In this document: one piece after another, positions 34,124 through 43,716 of the stretch
Numbering within the stretch: position 1 is the first letter of the stretch
Layout: each line of letters opens with the position of its first letter
Assembly: GCA_963820775.1 (NCBI GenBank)
Contig: CAWGBF010000008.1
Span: 1-64,000, forward strand
DNA from: Roseiarcus sp963820775
GTDB taxonomy: Bacteria > Pseudomonadota > Alphaproteobacteria > Rhizobiales > Beijerinckiaceae
DNA length: 64,000 bases
Direction: 5' to 3'
The notes under the pieces: generated by a model
Told to the model about the DNA's origin: nothing
Seen by the model: the letters and a program-made list of their open reading frames with translations, nothing else
Databases searched by the model: none
Program-made: the position numbers and the translations under genes

Positions 34124-35202
34124 AGTTTCTCGACCAGGCGCGCGTGTACGTGCGCTCCGGCGACGGCGGGGCGGGCGCGGTCTCGTTCCGGCGCGAGAAA
34201 TTCATCGAGTTCGGCGGCCCTGACGGCGGCGACGGCGGGCGCGGCGGCGACGTCGTGGTCGAATGCGCGGACGGCCTCAACACGCTGATCGACTTTCGCT
34301 ACCAGCAGCATTTCAAGGCCAAGACCGGAATGCACGGGATGGGCCGCAATCGCGCCGGCGGGCGCGGCGCCGACGCGGTGCTGAAGGTGCCGGTCGGGAC
34401 GCAGGTGTTCGACGAGGAGAGCGGCGCGATGCTCGCCGACATGACGGAGCCTGGCGAGCGCGTGGTGGTCGCCCAGGGCGGCAACGGCGGCTTCGGCAAC
34501 CTCCATTTCACCACCTCGACCAACCGCGCCCCGCGCCGCGCCAATCCCGGTCTTCGCGGGCATCGAGCGCACGCTCGTCTTAAGGCTCAAGCTGATCGCC
34601 GACGCCGGCCTCATCGGCCTGCCGAACGCCGGCAAATCGACCTTTCTCGCCGCGGTCTCCGCCGCCAAGCCGAAGATCGCCGATTATCCGTTCACCACTC
34701 TCCATCCGGGTCTCGGCGTCGTCCGGATCGACGGGCGCGATTTTGTGCTCGCCGACATTCCCGGCCTGATCGAGGGCGCGCATGAGGGTCACGGTCTCGG
34801 CGACCGGTTCCTCGGCCATGTCGAGCGCTGCGGCGCGCTCGTCCATCTCGTGGACGCGACGGGCGCGAACGCCGGCGCCGACTATCGCACGGTCCGCCGC
34901 GAACTCGCGGCTTACGGCGAGGGCCTTGGCGAGAAAACCGAGATTGTCGCGCTGTCCAAGGTCGATGCGGTCGACGAGGCGACGCTCAAGAAGCAGACCG
35001 AGCGGCTTATGCGCGCGATCCGCGACTTCGGGCCGCCGCTTGCGCCGGGGGCAAAGCGCGCGCCAAGCCGCTCATGCTCTCGACCGCGACCCGCGCCGGC
35101 GTGACCGAGGTTCTGCGCGCGACGATGGCGGCGATCGAGGCGCGGCGAGCGAGCGAGTCGGCCGCGAACGCCAGGCCAGCCCAATGGGCGCCGTCGATTT
35201 AG
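34120..35202 (+). CDS. obgE: Obg-family GTPase (ObgE/CgtA; frameshifted)
   Basis: An essential ribosome-assembly and stress GTPase. The N-terminal Obg fold starts MKFLDQARVYVRSGDGGAGA with FGGPDGGDGGRGGD; the G domain has GLPNAGKST (G1), DIPGLIEGAHEG (G3) and LSKVD (G4). The frame changes twice: an extra T at about 34553 (NPGL to AGIERTLVLRLKLI) and one missing base in a G run at about 35052, after which KPLMLSTATRAGV gives the G5 region and the gene ends at 35202. About 360 residues when joined, as expected. Both shifts are in homopolymers and look like errors. Confidence 0.92.
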
Positions 35203-35317
35203 CGCCGTTTCCTTTCTCCCTCTGGGAGAAGGTGGCCGGCTTCAGCCGGCCAGATGAGGGCCTTCGACGGGAAGGGCGAGACGCGCTTGACCCCTCTCCC
35301 GTAGGAGGGGAGCGTTG

Positions 35318-35541
35318 TCAATCGTCGAGCTTGCGCGCCTCCTCCGGCAGCATGATCGGCACCCCATCCCGGATCGGATAGGCAAGCCGCGCGGCGCGCG
35401 AAATCGAGCTCCTGCCGAACCGGATCGTAGGTGAGCTCCGCACGCGTCACCGGGCACACCAGGATCTCGAGAAGGCGAGCGTCGACCTTCGGCCCGGTCG
35501 GCATCGTTTGCCGGCGTGCGCTTGTCCGCATCATCGCTCAT
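35318..35541 (-). CDS. Trm112 family protein (frameshifted)
   Basis: A short zinc-ribbon-like protein: VDARLLEILVCPVTRAELTYDP, then, after removal of one base at about 35396, ISRAARLAYPIRDGVPIMLP ending EEARKLDD. This is the YcaR/Trm112 pattern, with one Cys of the metal site in VCPVT. Two starts compete: 35504 (MPTGPKVDA) in the main frame or 35541 (MSDDADKRT), which needs another base removed near 35488. About 62-73 residues. Eukaryotic Trm112 activates methyltransferases; the bacterial role is less clear. Confidence 0.75.
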
Positions 35542-35666
35542 GGGCGCTGCCCTCATCCGGCGGGCCATAGCGCGTCCAGAAGGACGGGCGTCTTTCCGGG
35601 CGGCCCCATAGCCCGCCCCTGGGGGGAGAAGGGGAAGGAGACGCCGCTAAGCCGATCGAAGTCAAC

Positions 35667-37249
35667 TCAGAAGCGCAAAGCCGCGACCTGACGCACGCCG
35701 TCGATCTTACTCACTTTCGCGATGACCTCGGGAGGCGCGGCGCCGTCGATCGAGACAAGCGCGATCGCCGATCCGCCTTGTTCGTCGCGCCCAAGCGCGA
35801 AGGTCGCGATATTGACGCCCGCGTCGCCCAGAAGGCCGGCGAAGCGGCCGATGAAGCCCGGCTTGTCCTCGTTGGTGACATAGATCATCGAGGGGGTGAA
35901 TTCAGCGTCGACCTTGATCCCCTTGATCGAGAGGATGCGCGGTTTGCCGTCATGAAAGACGGTCCCGCCAATCGCGCGCGTTTGCTGCGCCGTCTCGACG
36001 CGTCAGCGTGATGAAGCTTTCGTAGTCGCCGTCCGCGGCGCGGGTCATTTCCTCGATGACAATGCCGCGACTGGGCGGCGACCGAAGGCGCGGACACGAC
36101 ATTGATATCGACCAGCGAGGGACGCAGCAGACCGGCGATCGCGGCCGACGTCAACGCCTTGATTTTGAGTCCGGCGACCGCGCCCTCGTAAGTGAGCGTG
36201 ACCTTCTGGATCGGCGCTTGCGTGAGCTGGCCGGCGAATGAGCCGAGGCCCTCGGCAAGCGCGATGAACGGCTTGAGCTTCGGCGCCTCTTCCGCCGTAA
36301 TCGACGGAAAGTTGATCGCGTTCGAGATCGCCCCGCGCGTCAAATAGTCCGACATCTGCTCGGCGACCTGAAGCGCCACGTTTTCCTGCGCTTCGTTGGT
36401 GGAGGCGCCGAGATGCGGCGTGGCGATGAAGTTTGGATGGCCGAACAGCGGGTTGGCTGTCGCCGGCTCCTCGATGAAGACATCGAAAGCCGCACCCGAA
36501 ACATGACCGCTGTCGAGCGCGGCGCGCAAGGCGGCCTCGTCGACAAGGCCGCCGCGGGCGCAATTGATGATGCGAACGCCCGGCTTGGTCTTCGCCAAGT
36601 TTTCCGCCGAGAGGATGTTGCGCGTCTGCGCCGTCAGCGGCGTGTGCAGGGTGATGAAATCGGCGCGCTTGAGGAGTTCGTCGAGTTCGAGCTTTTCGAC
36701 GCCAAGCTCCTGGGCGCGCTCAACGCTGAGGAACGGATCAAAGGCGACGACCCGCATCTTCAATCCCAAGGCCCGCGAGGCGACGATCGAGCCGATGTTC
36801 CCGCAACCAATGATTCCGAGCGTCTTGCCGGTCAGTTCGACTCCCATGAAGCGGTTCTTTTCCCACTTTCCCGCCTGGGTCGAGACGTCCGCGCTCGGGA
36901 TCTGCCGGGCGAGCGCGAACATGAGCGCGATCGCATGCTCGGCGGTGGTGATCGAATTGCCGAACGGCGTGTTCATCACGATCACGCCGCGAGCGGTCGC
37001 GGCCGGAATGTCGACGTTGTCGACGCCGATGCCCGCGCGGCCGACGACTTTCAGCTTCGTCGCGCGCTCGAGCAGCTTGGCCGTGACCTTGGTGTTGGAG
37101 CGAATGGCGAGCCCATCATAGTCGCCGATGATCTTGGCGATCTCCTCCTTGTCGAGTCCCGGTTTGACGTCGACCTCGACGCCGCGCTCCTTGAAGATGG
37201 CGACGGCGGCGGGGGAAAGCTTATCGGAAATGAGAACACGGGGAGTCAT
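35667..37249 (-). CDS. serA: D-3-phosphoglycerate dehydrogenase (frameshifted)
   Basis: Commits 3-phosphoglycerate to serine. Catalytic Arg in NCARGGLVDE, Glu in VFIEEPA and His in IATPHLGAST; NAD loop GIIGCGNIGSIVASRALG. An ASB domain and a C-terminal ACT domain (GRFAGLLGDAGVNIATF, ending VRQVAALRF) follow. Two extra bases, at about 36078 and 36004, divide the last 130 residues; corrected, the frame reads RGIVIEEMTRAADGDYESF then VETAQQTRAIGG. About 526 residues, the long type. It lies 138 bp downstream of serC on the same strand. Confidence 0.92.
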
Positions 37250-37387
37250 GAGGATTGTCCCGGAATGGCGGCCGTGACGGCCGCGAAAATGACAGGAACG
37301 CCGCTTGTCTGGGTCACGCCCGCGAAAGCGTCGAACGGCGGGACACGGCTCGGACTCCCGCTTTCGCGGGGGTCGACAAAGCCTGGC

Positions 37388-38560
37388 TCAGGCGGCCTTG
37401 GCGAGCTTCATCTTCTCGACGACGAAGGCGTAGTCGAGCCAGTGCGTCAGCGCTTCGACATCGGCGGATTCGACCGTCGCGCCGCACCAGATGCGCAAGC
37501 CCGCCGGGGCGTCGCGATAGGCACCGATGTCGAACGCGATCTTTTCCTTCTCCAGGAAACTGGCGATCCCCTTCGCGAACGCGGCCTGGGCGTCGGCGGA
37601 GAGAGCGGCGACCGCCGGATCGACGACTTTGAGACACACGCTGGTGTTCGAGCGTGTCTCGGGCGCGCGGGCGAGGAAATCGATCCACGGCGTCCGCTCG
37701 ACCCAGTCCGCGATCGCCTTGGCGTTCGCGTCGGCGCGGGCGATGAGCGCCTTCAATCCGCCGAGCGACTTCGCCCAGTTCAGCGCGTCGATATAGTCCT
37801 CGACGCACAGCATGGAGGGCGTGTTGATGGTCTCGCCCTCGAAAAAGCCCTCCGTCAGCTTGCCGCCCTTTGTCAGACGGAACAGCTTCGGCAGAGGCCA
37901 CGGCGGCGTGTAGGTCTCGAGGCGTTCGGCAGCGCGAGGGCTCAGGATGATGACGCCATGCCCCGCCTCTCCGCCGAGGACCTTCTGCCAGGAAAAGGTG
38001 ACGACATCGAGCTTCGGCCAGTCGAGTTCCTGCGCGAAGGCGGCCGATGTGGCGTCGCAGATCGTCAGCCCCTTGCGGTCGGCGGCGATCCAGTCGCCGT
38101 TCGGCACCCGGACGCCCGAAGTGGTGCCATTCCAGGTGAAGACGACATCGTTGTCGAAGTTGACTTCAGCGAGATTCGACAATTCGCCATAAGGCGCCTT
38201 GAGCGTGCGGACGTCCTTGAGCTTGAGCTGCTTGACGACGTCGGTCACCCAGCCTTCGCCAAAGCTTTCCCAGGCGAGAACATCGACGCCGCGCGCGCCG
38301 AGAAGCGTCCAGAGCGCCATCTCGACGGCGCCGGTGTCGGAGCCTGGAGTGATCCCGATCCGGTAATCGGCCGGAACGCCGAGCACTTCGCGGGTGAGGT
38401 CGATCGCGAGTTTGAGCTTGGCTTTGCCGAGCTTTGCGCGATGCGAACGGCCGAGCGCCGCGTCACTGAGAGCTGTCGGGGACCAGCCGGGGCGCTTTGC
38501 GCATGGGCCGGAGGAGAAACAAGGGTTCGCGGGCCGAACGCCCGGCGTTGTCGTCGTCAT
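37388..38560 (-). CDS. serC: Phosphoserine aminotransferase
   Basis: 390 residues, of the subclass longer than E. coli SerC. It starts with PANPCFSSGPCAKRPGW; the PLP Lys is in TFSWQKVLGGEAGHG (about residue 197), and the phosphate-binding region is IGITPGSDTGAVEMALW. It converts 3-phosphohydroxypyruvate to phosphoserine, using the product of serA encoded just downstream. Frame intact. Confidence 0.93.
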   Translation of the reverse strand: MTTTTPGVRPANPCFSSGPCAKRPGWSPTALSDAALGRSHRAKLGKAKLKLAIDLTREVLGVPADYRIGITPGSDTGAVEMALWTLLGARGVDVLAWESFGEGWVTDVVKQLKLKDVRTLKAPYGELSNLAEVNFDNDVVFTWNGTTSGVRVPNGDWIAADRKGLTICDATSAAFAQELDWPKLDVVTFSWQKVLGGEAGHGVIILSPRAAERLETYTPPWPLPKLFRLTKGGKLTEGFFEGETINTPSMLCVEDYIDALNWAKSLGGLKALIARADANAKAIADWVERTPWIDFLARAPETRSNTSVCLKVVDPAVAALSADAQAAFAKGIASFLEKEKIAFDIGAYRDAPAGLRIWCGATVESADVEALTHWLDYAFVVEKMKLAKAA

Positions 38561-38768
38561 GATGCGCCATCCTTTCAGATGGAAGCCTCTCGTTGGGGAG
38601 AGGTGTCCCGCTGCGGCTCATATCGGAATCGTCGGATAAGAGCAAGCGGCGAAGCGGGATCGCGTTGATGACATACGAAGTTTGAGGAGGGCGGTTAGGA
38701 GCTGGCTCACCCGCTCCTCAACGTCGCGCCTTAGCGAAAAACGGCGCCGACTTTCTCGTCACCCCCTG

Positions 38769-38972
38769 TCAGCGCTGGCTCTTCCGTCCGCCTCCCACCT
38801 CGGTGGACTGGCGCTTCCGACGGCCGCCTTCTGGTTGCCGGACTGGCGCGCGCGCCTCTTCGGTCATGCGCTGATACCGCACGCCGGTGAAGAACAGGAT
38901 CTGAACGCCGCGGTCACCCGAAGCCGTGCGCCGGGAACTATTCGCGGGCCGAAAAGGAATGACATTGCTCAT
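38769..38972 (-). CDS. Conserved small hypothetical protein
   Basis: A 67-residue, basic protein starting MSNVIPFRPANSSRR, with a central hydrophobic VQILFFTGVRYQRMTEEA and a charged tail rich in Arg, Gly and Gln. I recall short proteins with the same start and the ILFFTGVRYQR segment in other Hyphomicrobiales, but know no function. It stands alone between serC and cysQ. Confidence 0.65.
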   Translation of the reverse strand: MSNVIPFRPANSSRRTASGDRGVQILFFTGVRYQRMTEEARAPVRQPEGGRRKRQSTEVGGGRKSQR

Positions 38973-39138
38973 TGCCGCCCCAGTTGAAGAATCGGTCGAT
39001 CGTTTGCGATCGCCTTTAGTCTCGAAGCGGAAAGGTTAACAAATGGTCAAAAGGCCGGGCCTCCCGTTAACACTGATGGGTTGCACAACGACGCGTTGCA
39101 AATTCAGTTTATGGCCCCCCAATTCGAATGCGATGATT

Positions 39139-39991
39139 TTAATATCCGAACTGTTTGGCGGCCGTAGGGTCGCCCCATGCGATGAAAGGTCCATTGCGCA
39201 TACCGCTCTCGGTCTTGCCGTACAAAAGCGGTCGTCCTGAAGGATCGAGGACCGCCCCGCCGGCCGCGCGCAGCACCGCGTCCCCTGCCGCAGTGTCCCA
39301 TTCCATCGTTGGCGCGAATCGCGGATAGACGTCGCCGAGGCCCTCCGCGATAAGGCAAAACTTCAGCGACGAACCCGCGAACCTTGTCTCCCCAATGGGC
39401 AATCCTTTGAGGAAGGCGTCCGACTGGGCATCGAGATGCGAACGGCTTGCAAAAGCGACCAAGCTCGATGGCGCGCGACGAGTTTGAATGCGCCGCTGCG
39501 ATCCTTCGTCGGGCGGCTCCCCGCCGAGGCGCACCTCGCACGCGAAAGCCGTGTCGCCGCCGACCCACAGCCAACCGATTGCGGGCGCATACACGGCGCC
39601 AGCGATCGGAGCGCCATTCTCGATCAGCGCGACGTTGATCGTAAACTCGCCGTTGCCGGCAAGGAACTCCCGCGTTCCGTCGAGCGGATCGACCAGCAGG
39701 AAACGCTGGGCCAGTCTGAGGCTTTACTCCGGCCGCCGTCGCCTCCTCCGCGCATAGGGGCGTCAAGGGAGTTAGGCGTGTGAGATAGTCGCAGATTATA
39801 GCTTCGGCCCGACTATCCGCGGATGTAACTGGACTACCGTCCGCCTTCGACGCGACTTCGCAGCCACGATCGTATTCCTCCATCACCGCCGGTCCCGCCG
39901 CCAACGCGGCCTTGGCGAGAAACAGGGCGATTTCGTCGCGGGTGTGGGAATCGAGCGCGAAGGGGTCTGGACGTCGGAGAACCGAGCTCAA
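39139..39991 (-). CDS. cysQ: 3'(2'),5'-bisphosphate nucleotidase CysQ, inositol monophosphatase family (frameshifted)
   Basis: Hydrolyses PAP to AMP, a by-product of sulfate assimilation. Metal-site motifs: LCAEEATAAG, VDPLDGTREFLAGNGEFTIN and the C-terminal TMEWDTAAGDAVLRAAGG. The frame breaks at about 39712: the first frame ends near AGVKPQT, and removing one base gives LAQRFLLVDPLDGT. About 283 residues when joined. The stop at 39139 belongs to the second frame. Confidence 0.88.
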
Positions 39992-40267
39992 CTTGTTTCC
40001 TTCATTTCAATCGACAGCCTTGAATGGGATGGCGAGCCTGTCGGCTCCAGTCAACGCCGATTGCGCCTGGCGCGCAAATCTGTCCAGTCGTTGAAGGCTA
40101 TTTTGGACGCTGGCTAGCGGGACACGTTCAAACACTCATCGAGCCTAGCGAGGTCGTCGTCGCAACCGGGGCGCGAATCGGATAGATAGGGATCGCATCG
40201 CTCAGGTGCGGCCAACCCGCTTCCGTCTCCGCCAAGGCCCGGACACCAAACCAGGATCAGACCCTTG

Positions 40268-40963
40268 ATGATGGCCTCGCTGACCCCGCTCGACCTCGCC
40301 GCCCTCCTTTGCTCGCGCGTATGCCACGATGTGATCAGCCCGGTGGGGGCGATCGTCAACGGCCTTGAAGTGCTCGACGGAGAGCAGGACGAGGAGATGC
40401 GCACTGTGGCTATGGAGCTCATCAAGAAGAGCGCAATGTCAGCTTCGGCGCGCCTTCAATTCTGCCGGTTGGCTTTCGGCGCAGCCGGCTCGTTCGGCGC
40501 GTTGATTGATACGGGCGATGCGGAGAAAGTGGCGCGGGACATTTTCGCCAACGGCCGCACGGATCTGCAATGGAACTGCGGTCGGCGAATGGCGTCGAGA
40601 GCGTCCGTAAAGCTATTGCTCAACCTTTGCCTCATCGCAGCCAGCGCCGTGCCGCGGGGCGGCGTAGTCGCGGTCGACATCTCGGGTGAAAACGACGCAC
40701 TCACGATGCGCGTCGAGGCCAAAGGCGCAAATGCCCGACTATCCCACAGCGCGGCCGATTTCCTGACCAACGCCGTTCCCAACGAGCCAGTCGACGGCCA
40801 TTCCATTCAGCTCTATTTCACGACGCTTCTGGCCCGCGAGTGTCAAGCGACGCTCAACGTGTCAACTTCGCCGGACAACGTCACGCTGACGGTCGCGCCA
40901 GCGCCTCGAGTTAGCGACTTCCAGGTTGCAGCCTATTCCGCTGACGGCTCGCCTGCAGCGTGA
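40268..40963 (+). CDS. chpT: Histidine phosphotransferase ChpT
   Basis: 231 residues. Shuttles phosphate from the hybrid kinase CckA to CtrA and CpdR in the alphaproteobacterial cell-cycle relay. The dimerisation/phosphorylation helix reads LCSRVCHDVISPVGAIVNGL with the phospho-acceptor His, and the C-terminal part is a degenerate histidine-kinase ATPase-like fold that lacks ATP-binding boxes (LLLNLCLIAASAVPRGG). The start may be ATG 40268 or 40271. Confidence 0.9.
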   Translation: MMASLTPLDLAALLCSRVCHDVISPVGAIVNGLEVLDGEQDEEMRTVAMELIKKSAMSASARLQFCRLAFGAAGSFGALIDTGDAEKVARDIFANGRTDLQWNCGRRMASRASVKLLLNLCLIAASAVPRGGVVAVDISGENDALTMRVEAKGANARLSHSAADFLTNAVPNEPVDGHSIQLYFTTLLARECQATLNVSTSPDNVTLTVAPAPRVSDFQVAAYSADGSPAA

Positions 40964-41015
40964 CCAGGGGGCGTCCGCCCAATTCAGCCTCAATGAGACG
41001 ATCTGCCTGACACAG

Positions 41016-41984
41016 CTATTCCCTGACCGGTGTGTCGTCAGCGATTTCCGGAGTCACGTCCGGTTGCTCTCCGTCAGCTGAACCGGCTCCGCCGAACCCG
41101 TATGGCGACCGCAGCCGTCGTCGTCGACCCCGGGCTGGAAAAGCGCCTCCTTCCGACGGCAATTCCAATCCCGCGGGATCGGGGTCAGGCGTCGCGATAG
41201 GCGTCGGCGAAGCCAATGTATCGGGTGACGGGACGCCCGCAGTCTGATCCGTATTATTGGGCCGCGGACTCGCCGTTATGAAGGATGGAAGCCCGGGCGC
41301 CGCCGCCGCATCTGCGCCGGCTTCACGCGGCGGCTGGGGATCGCGATAGGGGCGGAAATCCCGTGGACGACCGTCGCGTCCGTGCCGATTGTCGCGATAA
41401 CCCTCGTTGTTGCGGTCCTGGAAAGGGCGATCGGGGCGCGGACCTCGATCCTGAAATCGGTTGCCCTGACGATCCTGCCGCGGCGCAAAGCCCCCCCGAT
41501 CATTGCCGCCTTGACGGTCGGGCTCGTAAGACGGTCTGTCGCCGAACGGTTGTGGGGCGTTCGGCGCAACGCTTGGTTGTGGTTGAAATCCTTGTTGCGG
41601 CTGGGGGTAGGCGTTCTGCCGCTCGGCAGGCGAGGCGAAACGATCCGACAGCCCGCCAAAATCGCCGTCATCTTCGAGGTCGTCGCCCTCGCCCTCTCCC
41701 GGCGGTCGCTGCTGACCGCTCTGCGCCAGAGCCTGTGCAGCCTGCGCAGCGGCGATAAGTCGGAAGTAATGTTCCGCGTGTTGCAAATAGTTTTCCGCCG
41801 CGACCGGGTCTCCGCCGGTGTGAGCGTCTCTCGCGAGCTGGAGATATTTTTCCGCGACATGATGTGCGTTGCCGCGTATTTTGACGTCGGGTCCATTTAA
41901 TTCGTAGGATCGCGTCAAAGGATTGGGCCCTCGCCGATTGTTGGTCGGCCGGCCGCGCATCCTCTTGTTCTGACCTGGTCTCAT
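41016..41984 (-). CDS. DUF4167 domain protein
   Basis: 322 residues. The conserved N-terminal domain (RGRPTNNRRGPNPLTRSYE, then HVAEKYLQLARDAHTGGDPV and AENYLQHAEHYFRLI) is DUF4167, confined largely to Hyphomicrobiales. The rest (about 95-322) is low-complexity and disordered, rich in Pro, Gln, Arg, Asp and Gly, with an Arg-rich segment that could bind RNA. Function unknown. Convergent with chpT. Confidence 0.9.
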   Translation of the reverse strand: MRPGQNKRMRGRPTNNRRGPNPLTRSYELNGPDVKIRGNAHHVAEKYLQLARDAHTGGDPVAAENYLQHAEHYFRLIAAAQAAQALAQSGQQRPPGEGEGDDLEDDGDFGGLSDRFASPAERQNAYPQPQQGFQPQPSVAPNAPQPFGDRPSYEPDRQGGNDRGGFAPRQDRQGNRFQDRGPRPDRPFQDRNNEGYRDNRHGRDGRPRDFRPYRDPQPPREAGADAAAAPGLPSFITASPRPNNTDQTAGVPSPDTLASPTPIATPDPDPAGLELPSEGGAFPARGRRRRLRSPYGFGGAGSADGEQPDVTPEIADDTPVRE

Positions 41985-42458
41985 TTCGATTTCCCAATAC
42001 CCATCCGGTTAGGTTAAGCCCGGAGCTTTTCCGATCGATTTCGGCGCAAGCTTCTCGAATTTGGCGCAAGAGGAGCTGGTTCACGCTTTCGCGTCACTCG
42101 AATGGGCTGATCTCATCGCACCCGAAGCACGGACACGAACGGTCGCATTGATCCCGATCCCGTGCGAATTTCCCTTACTAGCGGCACCCCTGGCCGCGCT
42201 CGGACCACGTCCTATGTCCGGAAGGTCCTTTTGCAGGCCGCCTCGCCTGACCTTTGTTCCGCGAACTCAGCAACTCTTCCCGTGGTAAATAGTTCGCGTC
42301 GGTTCACGGCGGAAGGCTGAAGCGGCGGAATTTATGTTGCCTGCGAATCCTCTGCAACCAGAATAGCGTTTTTTGCTTGGATCGCCAAGCCGGAATTCAA
42401 CCCAAGCCAGAATTCCGGCGCTCGAACCCTGAAAGCGGCGGCTGAACCAATGGCGTCA
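41985..42458. other. Intergenic region with a palindrome
   Basis: About 470 bp between the DUF4167 gene and a secreted-protein gene. Open frames here are short and unconvincing. A perfect inverted repeat, GCCGGAATTC (42389-42398) and GAATTCCGGC (42410-42419) with an 11-base loop, lies 40 bp beyond the stop of the next gene and may end its transcript, though no T run follows on the minus strand. Confidence 0.5.
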
Positions 42459-43076
42459 TCAATTTTTAGCCGAGCCCTGTATCGATCCGACGGGAGCGCG
42501 AAAGCCCTGAGGAGGATCGGTCAGCCACTCGCGCTCGGGCTCAGGACCCAGCGACGCAGCCGATTTTCCCATTCCGACCCAGTTCAACGGATTGAGGTTG
42601 CCTAGCACCGATGAACCCGATCCGCAACCGCCTTCGCACTTTACCGTTTGTCCGTCCGGAGTTACCGATCGAACGGTCACGGGTTCGTTCGGGGGGAAGG
42701 GATGCGTGTAGCGCAGACGCGCGTCGCCTACCCCGGCGATCGTTTTCTTTCCCTCTTCTTTTTGCGCCTTCCGGCGAACGGTCTCCTGGTCCACGGGCCA
42801 AGCGGGATCGGCCGTAGCGGAGGAGCCGGGCGGGGGCAACTCCGTATTCGGCGGCAGGACGAGCTTGCCGTGTTCGCGATACTCGATCGGAGGCGGCTTT
42901 TCCCCGCCAAATCCAACCGCCGGACCCAAGACCGGAGCGAAGATCGCTCCGATGCCTTTCCACAGCGGCGCTTCCCCATCGTCGCCGGCCCAAGCGGATG
43001 AACTCACCAGACTGACGGAAGCCAACGCGACCGCGACCACCGCCGATCGCAAACCGAAGCCCATCGCCCCTAACAC
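42459..43076 (-). CDS. Conserved hypothetical secreted protein
   Basis: 205 residues with a signal peptide (SAVVAVALASVSLVSSSAWA). The mature part has LWKGIGAIFAPVLGPAVGFG, IEYREHGKLVLPPNTELPPP and two Cys in KCEGGCGSGSSVLGN that may form a disulfide. The C-terminus ends LTDPPQGFRAPVGS. I recall a protein of this kind following lspA in Hyphomicrobiales, but it has no known function. It lies 126 bp downstream of lspA on the same strand, consistent with an envelope-related role. Confidence 0.75.
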   Translation of the reverse strand: MLGAMGFGLRSAVVAVALASVSLVSSSAWAGDDGEAPLWKGIGAIFAPVLGPAVGFGGEKPPPIEYREHGKLVLPPNTELPPPGSSATADPAWPVDQETVRRKAQKEEGKKTIAGVGDARLRYTHPFPPNEPVTVRSVTPDGQTVKCEGGCGSGSSVLGNLNPLNWVGMGKSAASLGPEPEREWLTDPPQGFRAPVGSIQGSAKN

Positions 43077-43202
43077 TTGCCCTCCGCGAGCTTTGTGACA
43101 ACCGTTCGACGCGTATGTCGCGACAAATTTCGGCTATTCGATGACATTTCTAACGCTCCTGGCCTGCCGGCGCGCGGGACCGCACGGCGTTCGTTAACGA
43201 TC

Positions 43203-43716
43203 TCACATCGCGCCATGGGGCGGGCTTCCCTGGTTTCGGCTCTTCAGCGTCCGCGGGGTGCGCAATAGGTCGAGAATCAATAGCGCGACCCCAATGTTGA
43301 TCGCCGCGTCGGCAATATTGAAGACGAAAAAGTGATGGCCAAGCGCGTGCAGATCGAGGTAGTCAATCACCGCTCCATGCGTAAGTCGATCAATCGCGTT
43401 GCCCAGAGCGCCGCCGACAATCAATCCAAGTCCGACGGCCGGCAGCGCTGATCGGGATCGAAACAGCCACCACGCGAGCAAGCCGGTCGCGGCCAAGGTC
43501 AGCGAAAGCAGAGCCGCCTGCGCTAACAGCAGAATCGCTGGCGAACAGGCTGAACGAGATTCCCCGGTTCCGCTGCAGGGTCAAGTCAAGGAACGGCCCT
43601 AGCGGCGTCGGATCGACCTCGGAGCGGCCGAAATGCGCCAGAACGCCAATCTTTACGATTTGGTCGACCAGCACAACAGCGAGCGCGACGATGCCGCCCA
43701 CCGCGGGCAGCTTCAT
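43203..43716 (-). CDS. lspA: Lipoprotein signal peptidase LspA (frameshifted)
   Basis: The aspartic membrane protease that removes lipoprotein signal peptides. The first frame has AVVLVDQIVKIGVLAHFG and LQRNRGISFSLFAS; removing one base at about 43541 gives ILLLAQAALLSLTLAATG and then GGALGNAIDRLTHGAVIDYL and FVFNIADAAINIGVALL, which hold the two catalytic Asp. Four membrane helices, about 170 residues. Its start overlaps the ileS stop by 4 bp, the classic ileS-lspA coupling. Confidence 0.92.

Noticed and set aside
36413..38668. A 751-codon open frame on the plus strand
   Set aside because: It is a shadow of serA and serC on the other strand; its composition is that of reverse-strand high-GC DNA and no domain is visible.
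42061..42288. A 75-codon frame between DUF4167 and the secreted-protein gene
   Set aside because: No recognised motif or ribosome site; left as intergenic.
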